Assembly: GCA_903885565.1 (NCBI GenBank)
Contig: CAISJI010000128.1
Span: 1 to 33,663 of the forward strand
From: an uncultured Planctomycetaceae bacterium
GTDB taxonomy: Bacteria; Planctomycetota; Planctomycetia; Pirellulales; UBA1268
Reading direction: 5' to 3'
DNA length: 33,663 bases
In this document: positions 1 through 11,081 of the stretch, one piece after another
How positions within the stretch are numbered: the first letter of the stretch is position 1
How the letters are laid out: the number at the start of each line of letters is the position of its first letter
Notes under the pieces: model-generated
What the model saw: the letters and a program-made list of their open reading frames with translations, nothing else
Databases searched by the model: none
What the model was told of the DNA's origin: nothing
Position numbers and translations under genes: made by a program

Positions 1-34
1 ACCCGGAGGAACTCCCCGACCTACCGGAAGACGG

Positions 35-99
35 AGGCGGAGGGGTCGGCGAACGCTTGAGGAGCGCACGCGACGAAACATTTGCCGCCCCGCAGCCGA
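35..99. repeat. 65-bp dispersed repeat, copy 1
   Basis: This stretch matches 7314-7378 in the same orientation at 62 of 65 positions; the differences are at 69, 80 and 93. It lies 33 bp beyond the stop codon of the minus-strand flhB gene, as copy 2 lies 48 bp beyond the stop of mdh. It includes a potential stem, CGCTTG...CACGCG, imperfect in this copy. A plus-strand open frame runs through it from about base 3 to a TGA at 108-110, encoding a Gly-rich peptide ending in PQPMHY. This could be the tail of a gene entering from outside the window, but the second copy is clearly intergenic, so I treat it as a repeat element rather than a gene. Confidence 0.8.
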
Positions 100-132
100 T
101 GCACTACTGAAATCGAAGTCGAAGTCGTTGTC

Positions 133-861
133 TCAAGCCGCCCGGCGGGCGCTGCGTTGGCGTTGCCAACGCACTTTCGCATCAGATCCCAGGCTGCGGA
201 GTTCTTCTTTGAATTCCTCCGGGGTCATCCGGATGCGCTGTTCGCTTTTCCGCCACGCCAGAATCCACTGGCATACAGCCGCGAGGGCAGCAGCGCCCAT
301 GAGTGGTGCGAGTGTCATGCCCGCCCCCGCCACGGCCTGCCCGGCGAGCTGGCTTCCATCCGCCACCGACAGAACGTTGATCATCGGCCCGGCAGACCAG
401 ACGGCTGCCGCCATCAAACCGACCAGTGCCAGAGTATTGAAGCAGAGCGAAACAAGGGTGTCCCACGAAGCAATCCGGGCCAGACCAGCCAGCGGGTCGA
501 GCCGCTGCCACGCAGGCAGCACCCGTGCGGGGCTCCACACCGGGCGATCCAGCAGCAGGCGCACCACCAAGCCCACCCCAATGGCCACGGTCGCCAGCGC
601 CACCGTGGGCCACACCACCGCCGTCAGCGATGGCAGGGAGACCGGGCCGGCCGGATGGAGACTCACAGGCGAGAACGCCTGCCGCAGGAATTCGGCCGCG
701 GCGGGCAGGGTGGCCCGCCACCAGCCGGGCAGCAGGGCCAGCGCCGCAGCCAGGCTGGCAGCCCAGGCGGGCAACGCTGCGGATGCCAGCATCCCCTGCA
801 GTCGCGCCTGATCGCGACGCTTGGGTGTGGCGGGAAGAGACCGGTCGGAGGCGTCAGACAT
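133..861 (-). CDS. flhB: FlhB-type export apparatus protein, lacking the cytoplasmic autocleavage domain
   Basis: This is the membrane part of the flagellar type III export protein FlhB, 242 residues. It opens with a basic TPKRRDQARLQG segment typical of FlhB, then has four hydrophobic segments (about residues 28-48, 84-105, 137-160 and 185-205). It ends in the charged linker EEFKEELRSLGSDAK that normally leads into the cytoplasmic domain. The frame stops about 25 residues before the NPTH autocleavage site would be expected; full FlhB proteins are about 350-380 residues. I find no NPTH sequence in the remaining 132 bp. The start has a good Shine-Dalgarno (GGAG, 6-nt spacing) and lies 21 bp after fliR, completing the order fliO-P-Q-R-flhB. 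The FlhB identity is firm; whether the short form works is unknown. Confidence 0.85.
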   Translation of the reverse strand: MSDASDRSLPATPKRRDQARLQGMLASAALPAWAASLAAALALLPGWWRATLPAAAEFLRQAFSPVSLHPAGPVSLPSLTAVVWPTVALATVAIGVGLVVRLLLDRPVWSPARVLPAWQRLDPLAGLARIASWDTLVSLCFNTLALVGLMAAAVWSAGPMINVLSVADGSQLAGQAVAGAGMTLAPLMGAAALAAVCQWILAWRKSEQRIRMTPEEFKEELRSLGSDAKVRWQRQRSARRAA

Positions 862-882
862 GGAGGCTCCGCTGGAGGTTTT

Positions 883-1689
883 TCAGTGGCTGGCGGGAGT
901 ATCGGGAAAACAGCACTCGACCAGCGACGCCTGCAGGCTGCCATGGCTCCCCCCCCAGGCATCGGCCCCCAGATAGAGGGCCCCCAGCAGCACCAGCGCC
1001 GCCACGCCCTGCAACAGGCCAGGACCGGGCGCGCAGGGAACGCTGCGCAGGCAGATGGCGGTCGCCAGATGGGCGGCGAGAACCGCGACGAGTGCCGGGA
1101 TGGCCATCGTCAGCGCCAAAGCTATCGCTTGGGCTGGCAGTTGCAGGATCAAGGCTTCGGGGGCGGTCAGCCCCGGCAGGCCGGACGCGGGAAAGGCGGT
1201 TCCCACGGGCAGATAGTGCACGCTGTCGATCAGTCCGGCCACGATGGCCTGCTGTCCGCCGGCGGCCACAAACGCCCCCAGGCCGAGCCATCGGCCCAGC
1301 CTCGCGATACCGGCTGACTGCGCATCGCCGGCCGGATCAAAATCGTCTGCCCACGATAATCCCGACACGCTGCCGAGCACTTCCCCAGCCCAACCGCTCG
1401 CCCCGACAACGGCCGCCACGGCAGCCCCCATCGCCAGCCCGACGAGCGCCTCACCAGCCAACACAATGGCCATGCCCGTGCCCACAGGCACCATGCCGCG
1501 GGAGGCGGCCCAGGCCGCGGGAAGGGCCACGATCGACAGGATGGCGGCCAGCGACATCCGCACCCTCCAACTCGACTCGGGAAACGCTGCAGAAGCGCAG
1601 GTGCCCACCGCCGCCACCGTGCGGGCTGCAACGCCAACTGCCACCAGCGCGAAAGACGCCATCGGGATCGTCAGGGGGCCCGCTTCCAT
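883..1689 (-). CDS. fliR: Flagellar export gate protein FliR
   Basis: FliR is a polytopic membrane protein that forms the export gate of the flagellar type III secretion apparatus with FliP and FliQ. The protein is about 268 residues, the usual family length, with several hydrophobic helices. It has a Gly-rich central segment (ALVGLAMGAAVAAVVGASG...AGEVLG) that matches the FliR core, followed by a long periplasmic/membrane half. I chose the ATG at 1689, preceded by GGA at 7-nt spacing. Other possible starts are ATG at 1701 and a GTG at 1737 overlapping the end of fliQ by 20 bp. The position between fliQ and flhB supports the call. Confidence 0.85.
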   Translation of the reverse strand: MEAGPLTIPMASFALVAVGVAARTVAAVGTCASAAFPESSWRVRMSLAAILSIVALPAAWAASRGMVPVGTGMAIVLAGEALVGLAMGAAVAAVVGASGWAGEVLGSVSGLSWADDFDPAGDAQSAGIARLGRWLGLGAFVAAGGQQAIVAGLIDSVHYLPVGTAFPASGLPGLTAPEALILQLPAQAIALALTMAIPALVAVLAAHLATAICLRSVPCAPGPGLLQGVAALVLLGALYLGADAWGGSHGSLQASLVECCFPDTPASH

Positions 1690-1717
1690 GCTGCCATCCA
1701 TCTGGTTGGTCAGGGGC

Positions 1718-1972
1718 TCAGGGGATTCCCGCGCCACTGCGGATCAATTCCACCATTCGCTCCACCATCCACGGGAAGGCCAGCACCAATGCCGCCCCCA
1801 CTGCCAGCACGCGCGGCACAAGGCCGACGACCGTTTCATGGATCCCGGTGGCGGCCTGCAGAAGCCCAGTCGCCATGCCTACAGCGAATGCCACCAGCAA
1901 AATCGGCGCAGCCACCACCAGACCTGAGAGCAGGGCCTGCCGAGCGCACTCCACGAGATCGGTTCCCACCAT
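1718..1972 (-). CDS. fliQ: Flagellar export gate protein FliQ
   Basis: This is a small protein of 84 residues with two transmembrane hairpin helices (about residues 15-38 and 50-72), the normal size and shape of FliQ. The sequence DLVECARQALLSGLVVAAPI and the GMATGLLQAATGI loop fit the family. FliQ packs around the FliP/FliR gate in the basal-body export channel. A strong Shine-Dalgarno (AGGAGAGGG) precedes the ATG, and the gene begins 27 bp after fliP ends. Its stop lies close to the fliR start, consistent with translational coupling. Confidence 0.92.
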   Translation of the reverse strand: MVGTDLVECARQALLSGLVVAAPILLVAFAVGMATGLLQAATGIHETVVGLVPRVLAVGAALVLAFPWMVERMVELIRSGAGIP

Positions 1973-1999
1973 CGGCCCTCTCCTTGCCTCAGCGAACGG

Positions 2000-3007
2000 T
2001 CACAAGGCGGTTGCCCGCACTCCATCCAGCAGAGACTGCACCACCAGATTCCAGCCATCCGCCATCACGAAGACAAGCAATTTCAGCGGCAGGGAGACGA
2101 GCGAGGGTGGCAGCATCACCAGTCCTGTCGAAACCACCAAGGTCGCCACGATCAGATCGAGCACCAGGAATGGCAAGAGCAGGCGCACCCCAATGGAGAA
2201 CGCCGTCTCCAATTCGCTGACGAGGAAGGCTGGGAGCAACGTCTCGAGCGGCACATCGTCGTAGGTCTTGATCTGCTTCGGCGCCGAGGGATGGCGGTTG
2301 AGGAACAGGAGCATCGTGTCGCGATTGCCCACCTGCTCGATTTGTGAGGCCATCCACCGCCGGATCGGCAAACTGCCCTTGTCCACGGCGGCGGAGAGTT
2401 CGATCTGTCCCTGCTGGTAGGGCTCCACGCCCTCCCGGTAGGCGGTGGTCCACACCGGCCACATCACCATGGCGGAGAGAAACAGGGCCAGCGAGGTGAT
2501 GATCTGGTTGGAGGGCAAACCCTGCGTTCCGAGCCCCTGCCGCAACAACGACAACACCACCGACATCCGCACGAAGGAGGTCGTCATCAGGAGCAGTGCC
2601 GGCGCGAGACTGGCCACGCCGAAGAGAATCGCCGCCGAGAGCGCGGAGTCGAGCGAGCGGGGGCCTTCCAACTGGGCCGAGAGCGCGGAAAACGTGGAGA
2701 CAGCGGCCGAGGAGGCGCGGGCCGGGGCAGCCCCCAACCCCGCGGGCTCGTCCGTGCCGCTGGCCAAGCGCAGTGGCGGGGCGATCGGGGAGACGCCCGC
2801 TGCCGGCGGCCGTTCCCCGGCAGGTGGCCCGGCAAATGGAGCGCTGCCGGGCCTCAGGCAGAGGAAAAAGAGCAGCGTGAGGAGGGCCAGTCGAGGGAGC
2901 CGAATGGAGGTGCCGGCCAGACTCCTCAGCGGCCGGCGCGGGAACTCTGTTCCCGGCAGACAAGCCGATGGCGCGGTTCGCAGCCATGCCGGTGTGTGGT
3001 GCGTCAT
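2000..3007 (-). CDS. fliP: Flagellar export gate protein FliP
   Basis: FliP builds the pentameric core of the flagellar export gate in the inner membrane. The 335-residue protein starts with a cleavable-looking signal (RLPRLALLTLLFFLCLRPGSA) and a Pro/Ala-rich linker. The family core follows: SFVRMSVVLSLLRQGLGTQG, LPSNQIITSLALFLSAMVMWP, then FLVSELETAFSIGVRLLLPF and a final MLPPSLVSLPLKLLVFVMADGW block. Its ATG overlaps the TGA of fliO as ATGA, indicating coupled translation. A longer open frame extends upstream to 3355 but runs inside fliO, so I reject that start. FliP is among the most conserved flagellar proteins and the call is secure. Confidence 0.95.
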   Translation of the reverse strand: MTHHTPAWLRTAPSACLPGTEFPRRPLRSLAGTSIRLPRLALLTLLFFLCLRPGSAPFAGPPAGERPPAAGVSPIAPPLRLASGTDEPAGLGAAPARASSAAVSTFSALSAQLEGPRSLDSALSAAILFGVASLAPALLLMTTSFVRMSVVLSLLRQGLGTQGLPSNQIITSLALFLSAMVMWPVWTTAYREGVEPYQQGQIELSAAVDKGSLPIRRWMASQIEQVGNRDTMLLFLNRHPSAPKQIKTYDDVPLETLLPAFLVSELETAFSIGVRLLLPFLVLDLIVATLVVSTGLVMLPPSLVSLPLKLLVFVMADGWNLVVQSLLDGVRATAL

Positions 3008-3729
3008 GACACCCCCCGAGGCACTGCTGAAAGGGTTGGCTGGGCAGCGGCCGGCATTCGCCCAGAGCGGCTCGGAGCGGGCCGGCCCAGACCGGCGCGG
3101 CAGGCGGCGGAGATGCAGGCTGTCGCCTCTGGATCTCCCAATTCTGCCAGCGTGTGGCATCCGGTGGGAGTCACACTCACCAGCAGCGTCTTGGGACCGA
3201 AACGCACCACCCGCACCATCTGCTGTCCACCCAGCGAGGCCTCGCCCAATACGGCAAACACATCGGGCGGTAGCGTGCTGGCGGCCCGCGGAGCAAACCG
3301 CCGCAGCAGCAGGGCAGCCAGTCCGACGGTGGCCACAAAGGCGATGGCCTTCCAATCGAGCAGCGCAGTCGGGCTGCGAACCACACGCGCTGGGCTGGAA
3401 TCGCCCGCAGGAGCCACCGGCTCGAGTGCCAGCGGTTCCAGCTTCACCGGGCCCAGCAACCGCTCCGGGAGCGGCCCACCGACGGAAGCCGGAGGAGACG
3501 CCACCAGCGTGGCAGCGGTTGCCTGTCCTTCGTCAGCACTGACGGCTCCGGGAGCGACTGCCCACAGGGCCAGACAGACACCCCCCAACACTCCGTGGAT
3601 CAGGTGCCGTAGCGTCGGAGCCAATGCCTGCCGGCCGGAAAAACCGGCGGTGCTTCCAGGTGGCTGAGGAAAAAGCCCTCCGTGGCCTTGTCCGCACTCA
3701 GCCTGCAGACTGGCAATAGATTCGTTCAT
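3004..3729 (-). CDS. fliO: FliO-like flagellar biosynthesis protein
   Basis: This 241-residue protein has an N-terminal hydrophobic stretch (about residues 44-64) resembling a signal or anchor, then a Pro/Ala-rich region. A second transmembrane helix (AIAFVATVGLAALLLRRF) precedes the cytoplasmic FliO-type domain, with VLGEASLGGQQMVRVVRFGPKT and a short beta-rich tail. FliO helps assemble the FliP core of the export gate. Sequence conservation in FliO is weak; the call rests on the topology, the G-x-Q-x-(V/L)-x-V-V pattern and its place between fliF and fliP. It shares ATGA overlaps with both neighbours (3726-3729 and 3004-3007). Confidence 0.75.
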   Translation of the reverse strand: MNESIASLQAECGQGHGGLFPQPPGSTAGFSGRQALAPTLRHLIHGVLGGVCLALWAVAPGAVSADEGQATAATLVASPPASVGGPLPERLLGPVKLEPLALEPVAPAGDSSPARVVRSPTALLDWKAIAFVATVGLAALLLRRFAPRAASTLPPDVFAVLGEASLGGQQMVRVVRFGPKTLLVSVTPTGCHTLAELGDPEATACISAACRAGLGRPAPSRSGRMPAAAQPTLSAVPRGVS

Positions 3730-5279
3730 GCTGCGCCCCGTCGCTCACCGCTGAGCGGATCTGTTTCGCTGATCCCGGTTCCGCGTCGATCTCCGGCAAA
3801 CCGCGCCCAATCGATCGTCACTGGAGCAGGCTCGAACTGGCGCTCGGCACTCTCCTGCCCTGCACCATGGCGGGTTCCCAGCCACCACATCAGCCCCGCC
3901 AGCAGCCCGACGAACAGGCTCGTCGCAGCGAGCCAGAATGCGCGAGGATATCCCAACAGTGGCTCGCCACCAGCCGCCATGAGCACCGCCGGCCAATCCG
4001 CTGGTGCCGCTTGAGTGCTGGAGGCATCCGCCGCCATACCAGCGGCCGCTGGCTGCACCGTCCGCCGCGCTCCCTGCGCAGCTGGCATCATGGCGGCATA
4101 ACCGGCAACGACGATCTGTCGGTTTTCGGCGTTGGCAGTGGCGGGCATCATCTGCCCTACCAGCCCTCGCAGCCGCTCGATCTCCTGCCGCTCCGTAGCG
4201 GCCGAGTCTGGCAGGTGCGTCGTGCCGGAATCGCCGGCAGCACGGTCGCCCGCCACAGTGCGCGCTGCCGCCGCATCGCAGACCAGCTGAAGATAGGAAT
4301 CGGGGATCGACACCATGACATGCAGCGAGTCGAGCACGTCCCCCCGGGCAGTCGCGGCCGCGTCAGCGGTTGGCGTACTGGCCACCGTCCCGTTCCCGGA
4401 CGCCAGTTCTGCGGGGGCATTCACCGCCGCAGCAGCCTGCCGGGAGGGGGTGGGCACGCGGGCAGCCACCGCCTCGGCCGAGGTGAACTCCACAGCCACA
4501 TCCACAATCACTCCCTTGACGAACGCCAGCGATTGCCGGAGTTTTGCCGTCAGCATGCGTTCGTAGGCGAGTTTTTTGGCGACGGCAGGATCGAGATGAT
4601 TGTCATGGGCCATATCCTCCAGGGGGCCAGCAAACACCTTCCCCCCCCGCAGATCGGTCACGGCGACCCGTTCAGGCGACAGGCCGGCAATCGACGCCGC
4701 CACAAGCACCCGAATAGCCTGCACGCGGGCAGGATCGAGTTCCACATCGGGCTGCGTGCAGATGCTCACGCTCGCGGTTTTGTCGACGCCCCCCTCCAGC
4801 CCGGCCCTCGGCTCCACATCGTAGAGAACGGCGGCCCGTTCGATCCCTGGCATGGAGCAGAGCACCAGCGAAAGTTCGTCCTGTGTTGCCACCCGCAACA
4901 CCTCAGATTGCAGCGACTTGCTTTGCCACGGACTGTTGGTCGATAGCGCCCGCCGCAGGCTGCCGCCAAACTCGCGGGGCAGCGCTTCGGCATCGACCAG
5001 CGCCCGCATGTAGGCGCTCTGCCGGCCACGCGGCACATACACCTTTCCGGCATCGGTGCGATAATCGGTGAGTTGGGCCCGATCGAAGGCCGCTTCCATG
5101 ATGGCCAGTTCCGATGAGGGCAGCAGCGTGCCGGCGAGGAGTTCCGATTCCTCGCTGATGGGCCGATCGCGCAGCAGCCAGACGGCCCAGCCGATCGAGG
5201 CGGCTACCAACCCCAACGCGATGAGTTGCGAGGGGGTGACACGTGCCGAAGCGGAGCGGGAGGGGGAGTGTGCGTCCAT
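3726..5279 (-). CDS. fliF: FliF-like flagellar MS-ring protein
   Basis: FliF forms the MS ring of the flagellar basal body in the inner membrane. The 517-residue protein has a first membrane helix (about residues 17-36) and a YscJ/FliF-type periplasmic region with successive ring-building modules (about 45-230, including VLYDVEPRAG and ASVSI...VQAIRVLVAASIAGLSPERVAVTDLRGG). A low-complexity Ala/Thr-rich loop (about 285-330), a second helix (about 447-468) and a short cytoplasmic tail of about 49 residues follow. Family members are usually 520-570 residues. The tail would normally bind FliG; I cannot recognise that motif with confidence. The gene starts 46 bp after the kinase-like gene and overlaps fliO by ATGA. 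Confidence 0.82.
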   Translation of the reverse strand: MDAHSPSRSASARVTPSQLIALGLVAASIGWAVWLLRDRPISEESELLAGTLLPSSELAIMEAAFDRAQLTDYRTDAGKVYVPRGRQSAYMRALVDAEALPREFGGSLRRALSTNSPWQSKSLQSEVLRVATQDELSLVLCSMPGIERAAVLYDVEPRAGLEGGVDKTASVSICTQPDVELDPARVQAIRVLVAASIAGLSPERVAVTDLRGGKVFAGPLEDMAHDNHLDPAVAKKLAYERMLTAKLRQSLAFVKGVIVDVAVEFTSAEAVAARVPTPSRQAAAAVNAPAELASGNGTVASTPTADAAATARGDVLDSLHVMVSIPDSYLQLVCDAAAARTVAGDRAAGDSGTTHLPDSAATERQEIERLRGLVGQMMPATANAENRQIVVAGYAAMMPAAQGARRTVQPAAAGMAADASSTQAAPADWPAVLMAAGGEPLLGYPRAFWLAATSLFVGLLAGLMWWLGTRHGAGQESAERQFEPAPVTIDWARFAGDRRGTGISETDPLSGERRGAA

Positions 5280-5325
5280 CCACGGGGGCCTTCGTAGTGA
5301 GGAAAGGGAGTGCGCGAGGCGGAAA

Positions 5326-6165
5326 TCATGCGGCCATTCGTCGGGCGTGGCTGCAGGGGAGTTTGAGCGTGAAGGCAGCGCCCCCTTCGGGACAGTTCAC
5401 CGCCTCCAAGGTTCCTCCCAGTTGGGCGACAAGCGTACGGGCTGCAGCCAACCCCAGACCAGATCCTTCCGGCTTCGTGGTGAAGCCCGGCTCGAAGAGC
5501 CAGGCTCTGGCGTGCGGACTCAGACCGGCGCCGGAATCAGCGACCTCGATCTCAATGGAGGTGGCATAGGAGACGCTCGTGACCACCACCTCCCGCCGGG
5601 CATTGGCGGCGGAGCGTCCCTCCAGCGCCATTCCGCCCTGATCGGTGGCGTCGAGGGCATTGCCCAGGAGTGTTTCAAAAATGCGGCGGACGAGGGTCGG
5701 ATCGGCGTGGATCAGATGCCCCTCCGGCACATCGAGGACGATGTTGGCAGGTGGCATCTGGCGGTCGTGCCGCGCATGGTTGGTTTCCGCCAGCAGTCCT
5801 TCCAGCACGCCGCGTGGGGAGATCCACCGTGCCTCGGCTTCGTGGGGGGCCACCCAATCGCCGAGATCGCGGAGCGTCTGGGAGACCGCCTCCACGGTGC
5901 CGGCAAGGCGGCGAAAATCGCCGCCCCCCTTCCCGTCAGCCAGACCCGTCACGTCGGCCTGCCGCAGAAGCACACTCACTTCCTCCAACCGCAGGCGGAG
6001 CCGGTCTACCGTCGTGCGAACCACGTCACCCATCTGGCTGTTGGTCTGTCCGGTCCGGGCGTTCGGGGATCGGGCAGCCGCCGCTCCCCACGCCACCATC
6101 GGCAGAATGTGGGGGACTGAGGCATGCTCGTCGCCACGGGATGGGCCTGCAGATCGATCGTTCAT
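5326..6165 (-). CDS. Histidine-kinase-like ATPase next to flagellar genes, no obvious phospho-accepting His
   Basis: The C-terminal half is a clear GHKL/HATPase_c domain: N box TLLGNALDATDQ, G1 box VADSGAGLSP, F box LFEPGFTTK and G2 box GSGLGLAAARTLV. The order and spacing resemble NtrB/FlrB-class sensor kinases. The N-terminal half (about residues 40-125) is helical and looks like the dimerisation region, but I see no H-E-x-x-x-P or similar H box. The protein is soluble, with no membrane segment or PAS domain recognised. The ATG at 6165 has an AGAGG ribosome site; a longer frame to 6252 lacks this. It lies directly upstream of fliF, suggesting flagellar regulation in the manner of FleS/FlrB. 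No response regulator is encoded nearby. Confidence 0.75.
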   Translation of the reverse strand: MNDRSAGPSRGDEHASVPHILPMVAWGAAAARSPNARTGQTNSQMGDVVRTTVDRLRLRLEEVSVLLRQADVTGLADGKGGGDFRRLAGTVEAVSQTLRDLGDWVAPHEAEARWISPRGVLEGLLAETNHARHDRQMPPANIVLDVPEGHLIHADPTLVRRIFETLLGNALDATDQGGMALEGRSAANARREVVVTSVSYATSIEIEVADSGAGLSPHARAWLFEPGFTTKPEGSGLGLAAARTLVAQLGGTLEAVNCPEGGAAFTLKLPCSHARRMAA

Positions 6166-6232
6166 CAAAAAAACCTCTGTGCTCTGGTGTCTGCGCAAGG
6201 AGCCGGCCACGGATCGGTGGGAACCGGCCGAG

Positions 6233-6973
6233 TCAGTGGCCGCCCTGCACACGCGAGCGGTTGGTCGACGTGGTCGATGGCGTCTGGGAACCGCAAATCT
6301 CGTCCATGATCCAGCGGTTGACGTCGGCGAGAATGGGCTTGGAAAGATCGTTGTGGCCCGGATAGATCCGCATTGTCAGCAGCGCCCCTGCCGCATGAAA
6401 CAGTCGCAGGGTGCGGTCGGTCGGCTGGGCGACGGCGTCGGGGGCTTCGCGTCGGCAGCAGAGCAGCATCGGCAGTTGACGGATGGCCGACAACCGGGAA
6501 AAGAGCGCTTCGCCATGCGGGAACTGCCCGCCCAGCGAGATCACTCCGGCAAAGTCTGCAGCATGCCGACAGGCGATGCGGAAAGCCTCGGTCCCCCCCT
6601 CGCCCTGCCCCGCCAGAAAGATGCGGCCGGGATGGATGCTGACCCGCTCCCGCAGCCGATCGATGGCCTGCCAGACCGCCTCCTCGCGATCGATAGCTTG
6701 ATCCCCCCGCGCCGGGCAGACCGCCACGCAATTGCGCAGGCTCACCCGCTGCATCACCCGTCCCAGATCGAAGCGACGGCCCCGGGGATCGTCCAGCCAC
6801 ACGATCAGCGGATAGGAATACCCCGCCTCGTAGCCCATCGGCAGGAAGACGTCGTCTCCGCCGGAACCAACCACCCCGGCCATCGCGATTTTGCCCGCGC
6901 CGATCCGGCCCCGCTTCAGTTTTTCTGGCACGGCAACCTTGGGGACGCTGCGGTCCGGCAAACGACCTCGCAT
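6233..6973 (-). CDS. Alpha/beta-hydrolase (esterase-like) protein with Gly at the nucleophile position
   Basis: The 246-residue protein resembles the phospholipase/carboxylesterase and PHB-depolymerase group of alpha/beta hydrolases. It has a strand with YSYPLIVWLDDP, a helix, a nucleophile-elbow strand GRIFLAGQGEGGTEAFRIA (GQGEGG at about 122-127) and a late YPGHND segment that would carry the catalytic His (about 208). In the GxSxG elbow the Ser is Gly124, so normal serine-esterase chemistry is unlikely. No signal peptide is seen. I chose the ATG at 6973 because AAGAGGT precedes it; a frame to 7036 has no ribosome site. It lies 67 bp upstream of the kinase-like gene and may share its transcript. 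The substrate is unknown. Confidence 0.7.
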   Translation of the reverse strand: MRGRLPDRSVPKVAVPEKLKRGRIGAGKIAMAGVVGSGGDDVFLPMGYEAGYSYPLIVWLDDPRGRRFDLGRVMQRVSLRNCVAVCPARGDQAIDREEAVWQAIDRLRERVSIHPGRIFLAGQGEGGTEAFRIACRHAADFAGVISLGGQFPHGEALFSRLSAIRQLPMLLCCRREAPDAVAQPTDRTLRLFHAAGALLTMRIYPGHNDLSKPILADVNRWIMDEICGSQTPSTTSTNRSRVQGGH

Positions 6974-7044
6974 GGGGGCACCTCTTGTGGCTGGGAACTC
7001 ACCGGCGGGCAGAGGGGCAAAAAACACCCCACGCACGCACCAAA

Positions 7045-7058
7045 AGCCCTTATGGGCT
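7045..7058 (-). terminator. Possible weak intrinsic terminator
   Basis: On the minus strand AGCCC-ATAA-GGGCT forms a 5-bp stem with a 4-nt loop followed directly by TTTTGG. It lies after mdh and before the esterase-like gene, where a transcription stop is expected. The stem and T run are short, so this is tentative. Confidence 0.35.
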
Positions 7059-7176
7059 CGGGGGTTCTAGCGGAATAGCCCACTCCGCTTCAACGTCAGG
7101 ATGGCGCTCCAATCCAGGTGGAGGAGATTCCCTGACCTCGCGCGGCAGGTGGGGAAAGAGGGGCAAGATTGCCTTC

Positions 7177-7211
7177 GGTTGGCGGGGCCGCAGACTCCTG
7201 CCCCGCCAACC
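7177..7211. repeat. 12-bp perfect inverted repeat
   Basis: GGTTGGCGGGGC (7177-7188) and GCCCCGCCAACC (7200-7211) are exact reverse complements separated by 11 nt, giving a very stable GC-rich hairpin on either strand. No T run follows in either direction. It could be a factor-dependent terminator, a REP-like element or a protein-binding palindrome. Confidence 0.75.
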
Positions 7212-7313
7212 ACAACTGCCCGAAACTCCCAAGCCACCGCGCAGCCTAAGGGATGGCCAGAGCACATCCGGGATAGCTGTAGTGACGACTGGGTTCACTG
7301 AAACGGGCGGTGT

Positions 7314-7378
7314 AGGCGGAGGGGTCGGCGAACGCTTGAGGAGCGCAAGCGACGAAACTTTTGCCGCCCCGAAGCCGA
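7314..7378. repeat. 65-bp dispersed repeat, copy 2
   Basis: This is the partner of 35-99 (62 of 65 identical, same orientation). In this copy CGCTTG and CAAGCG form an exact 6-bp stem around AGGAGCG. It begins 48 bp beyond the mdh stop codon, mirroring the position of copy 1 beyond flhB. Confidence 0.8.
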
Positions 7379-7426
7379 GGCTCCGCGTACGTTGGATTCA
7401 CTTGAGATCGCTTTATCCACAGCCTC

Positions 7427-10968
<3,542 letters not shown>

Positions 10969-11081
10969 ACCACACCCCTTCCCCCACCCCTTGCCCCATC
11001 TCAACAACCTTGGGCCTCAGGAGGATTTTTCGGCACAACCTGTGCAGGCACCCGCGCCGGCATGTGACACCCGCCCACCGT

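Larger units (their letters stand above)
6974..7426. other. 453-bp non-coding region between mdh and the esterase-like gene
   Basis: No convincing gene is present; the short frames here lack ribosome sites and family features. The region holds a small terminator-like hairpin (7045-7058), a 12-bp perfect inverted repeat (7177-7211) and the second copy of the 65-bp repeat (7314-7378). It probably separates the mdh transcript from the esterase/kinase/flagellar transcript, so it should also contain the promoter of the latter, which I could not identify. Confidence 0.7.

Noticed and set aside
1..110. 3' end of a plus-strand gene ending at 108-110
   Set aside because: The frame consists largely of the 65-bp repeat, whose other copy is intergenic; too little sequence is visible to support a gene.
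525..2264. Long plus-strand open frame of 579 codons opposite fliP-fliQ-fliR-flhB
   Set aside because: It is Pro/Arg/Ser-rich low-complexity sequence with no family features, antisense to well-identified genes; high GC produces such frames.
3008..3355. N-terminal extension of FliP to an upstream ATG
   Set aside because: The extension lies within fliO in another frame and has no FliP similarity; the ATGA overlap at 3004-3007 gives a natural start with a signal peptide.
7050..7301. Small frames on both strands in the mdh-esterase gap
   Set aside because: They overlap each other, lack ribosome sites and family features, and contain the perfect inverted repeat and part of a repeat island.
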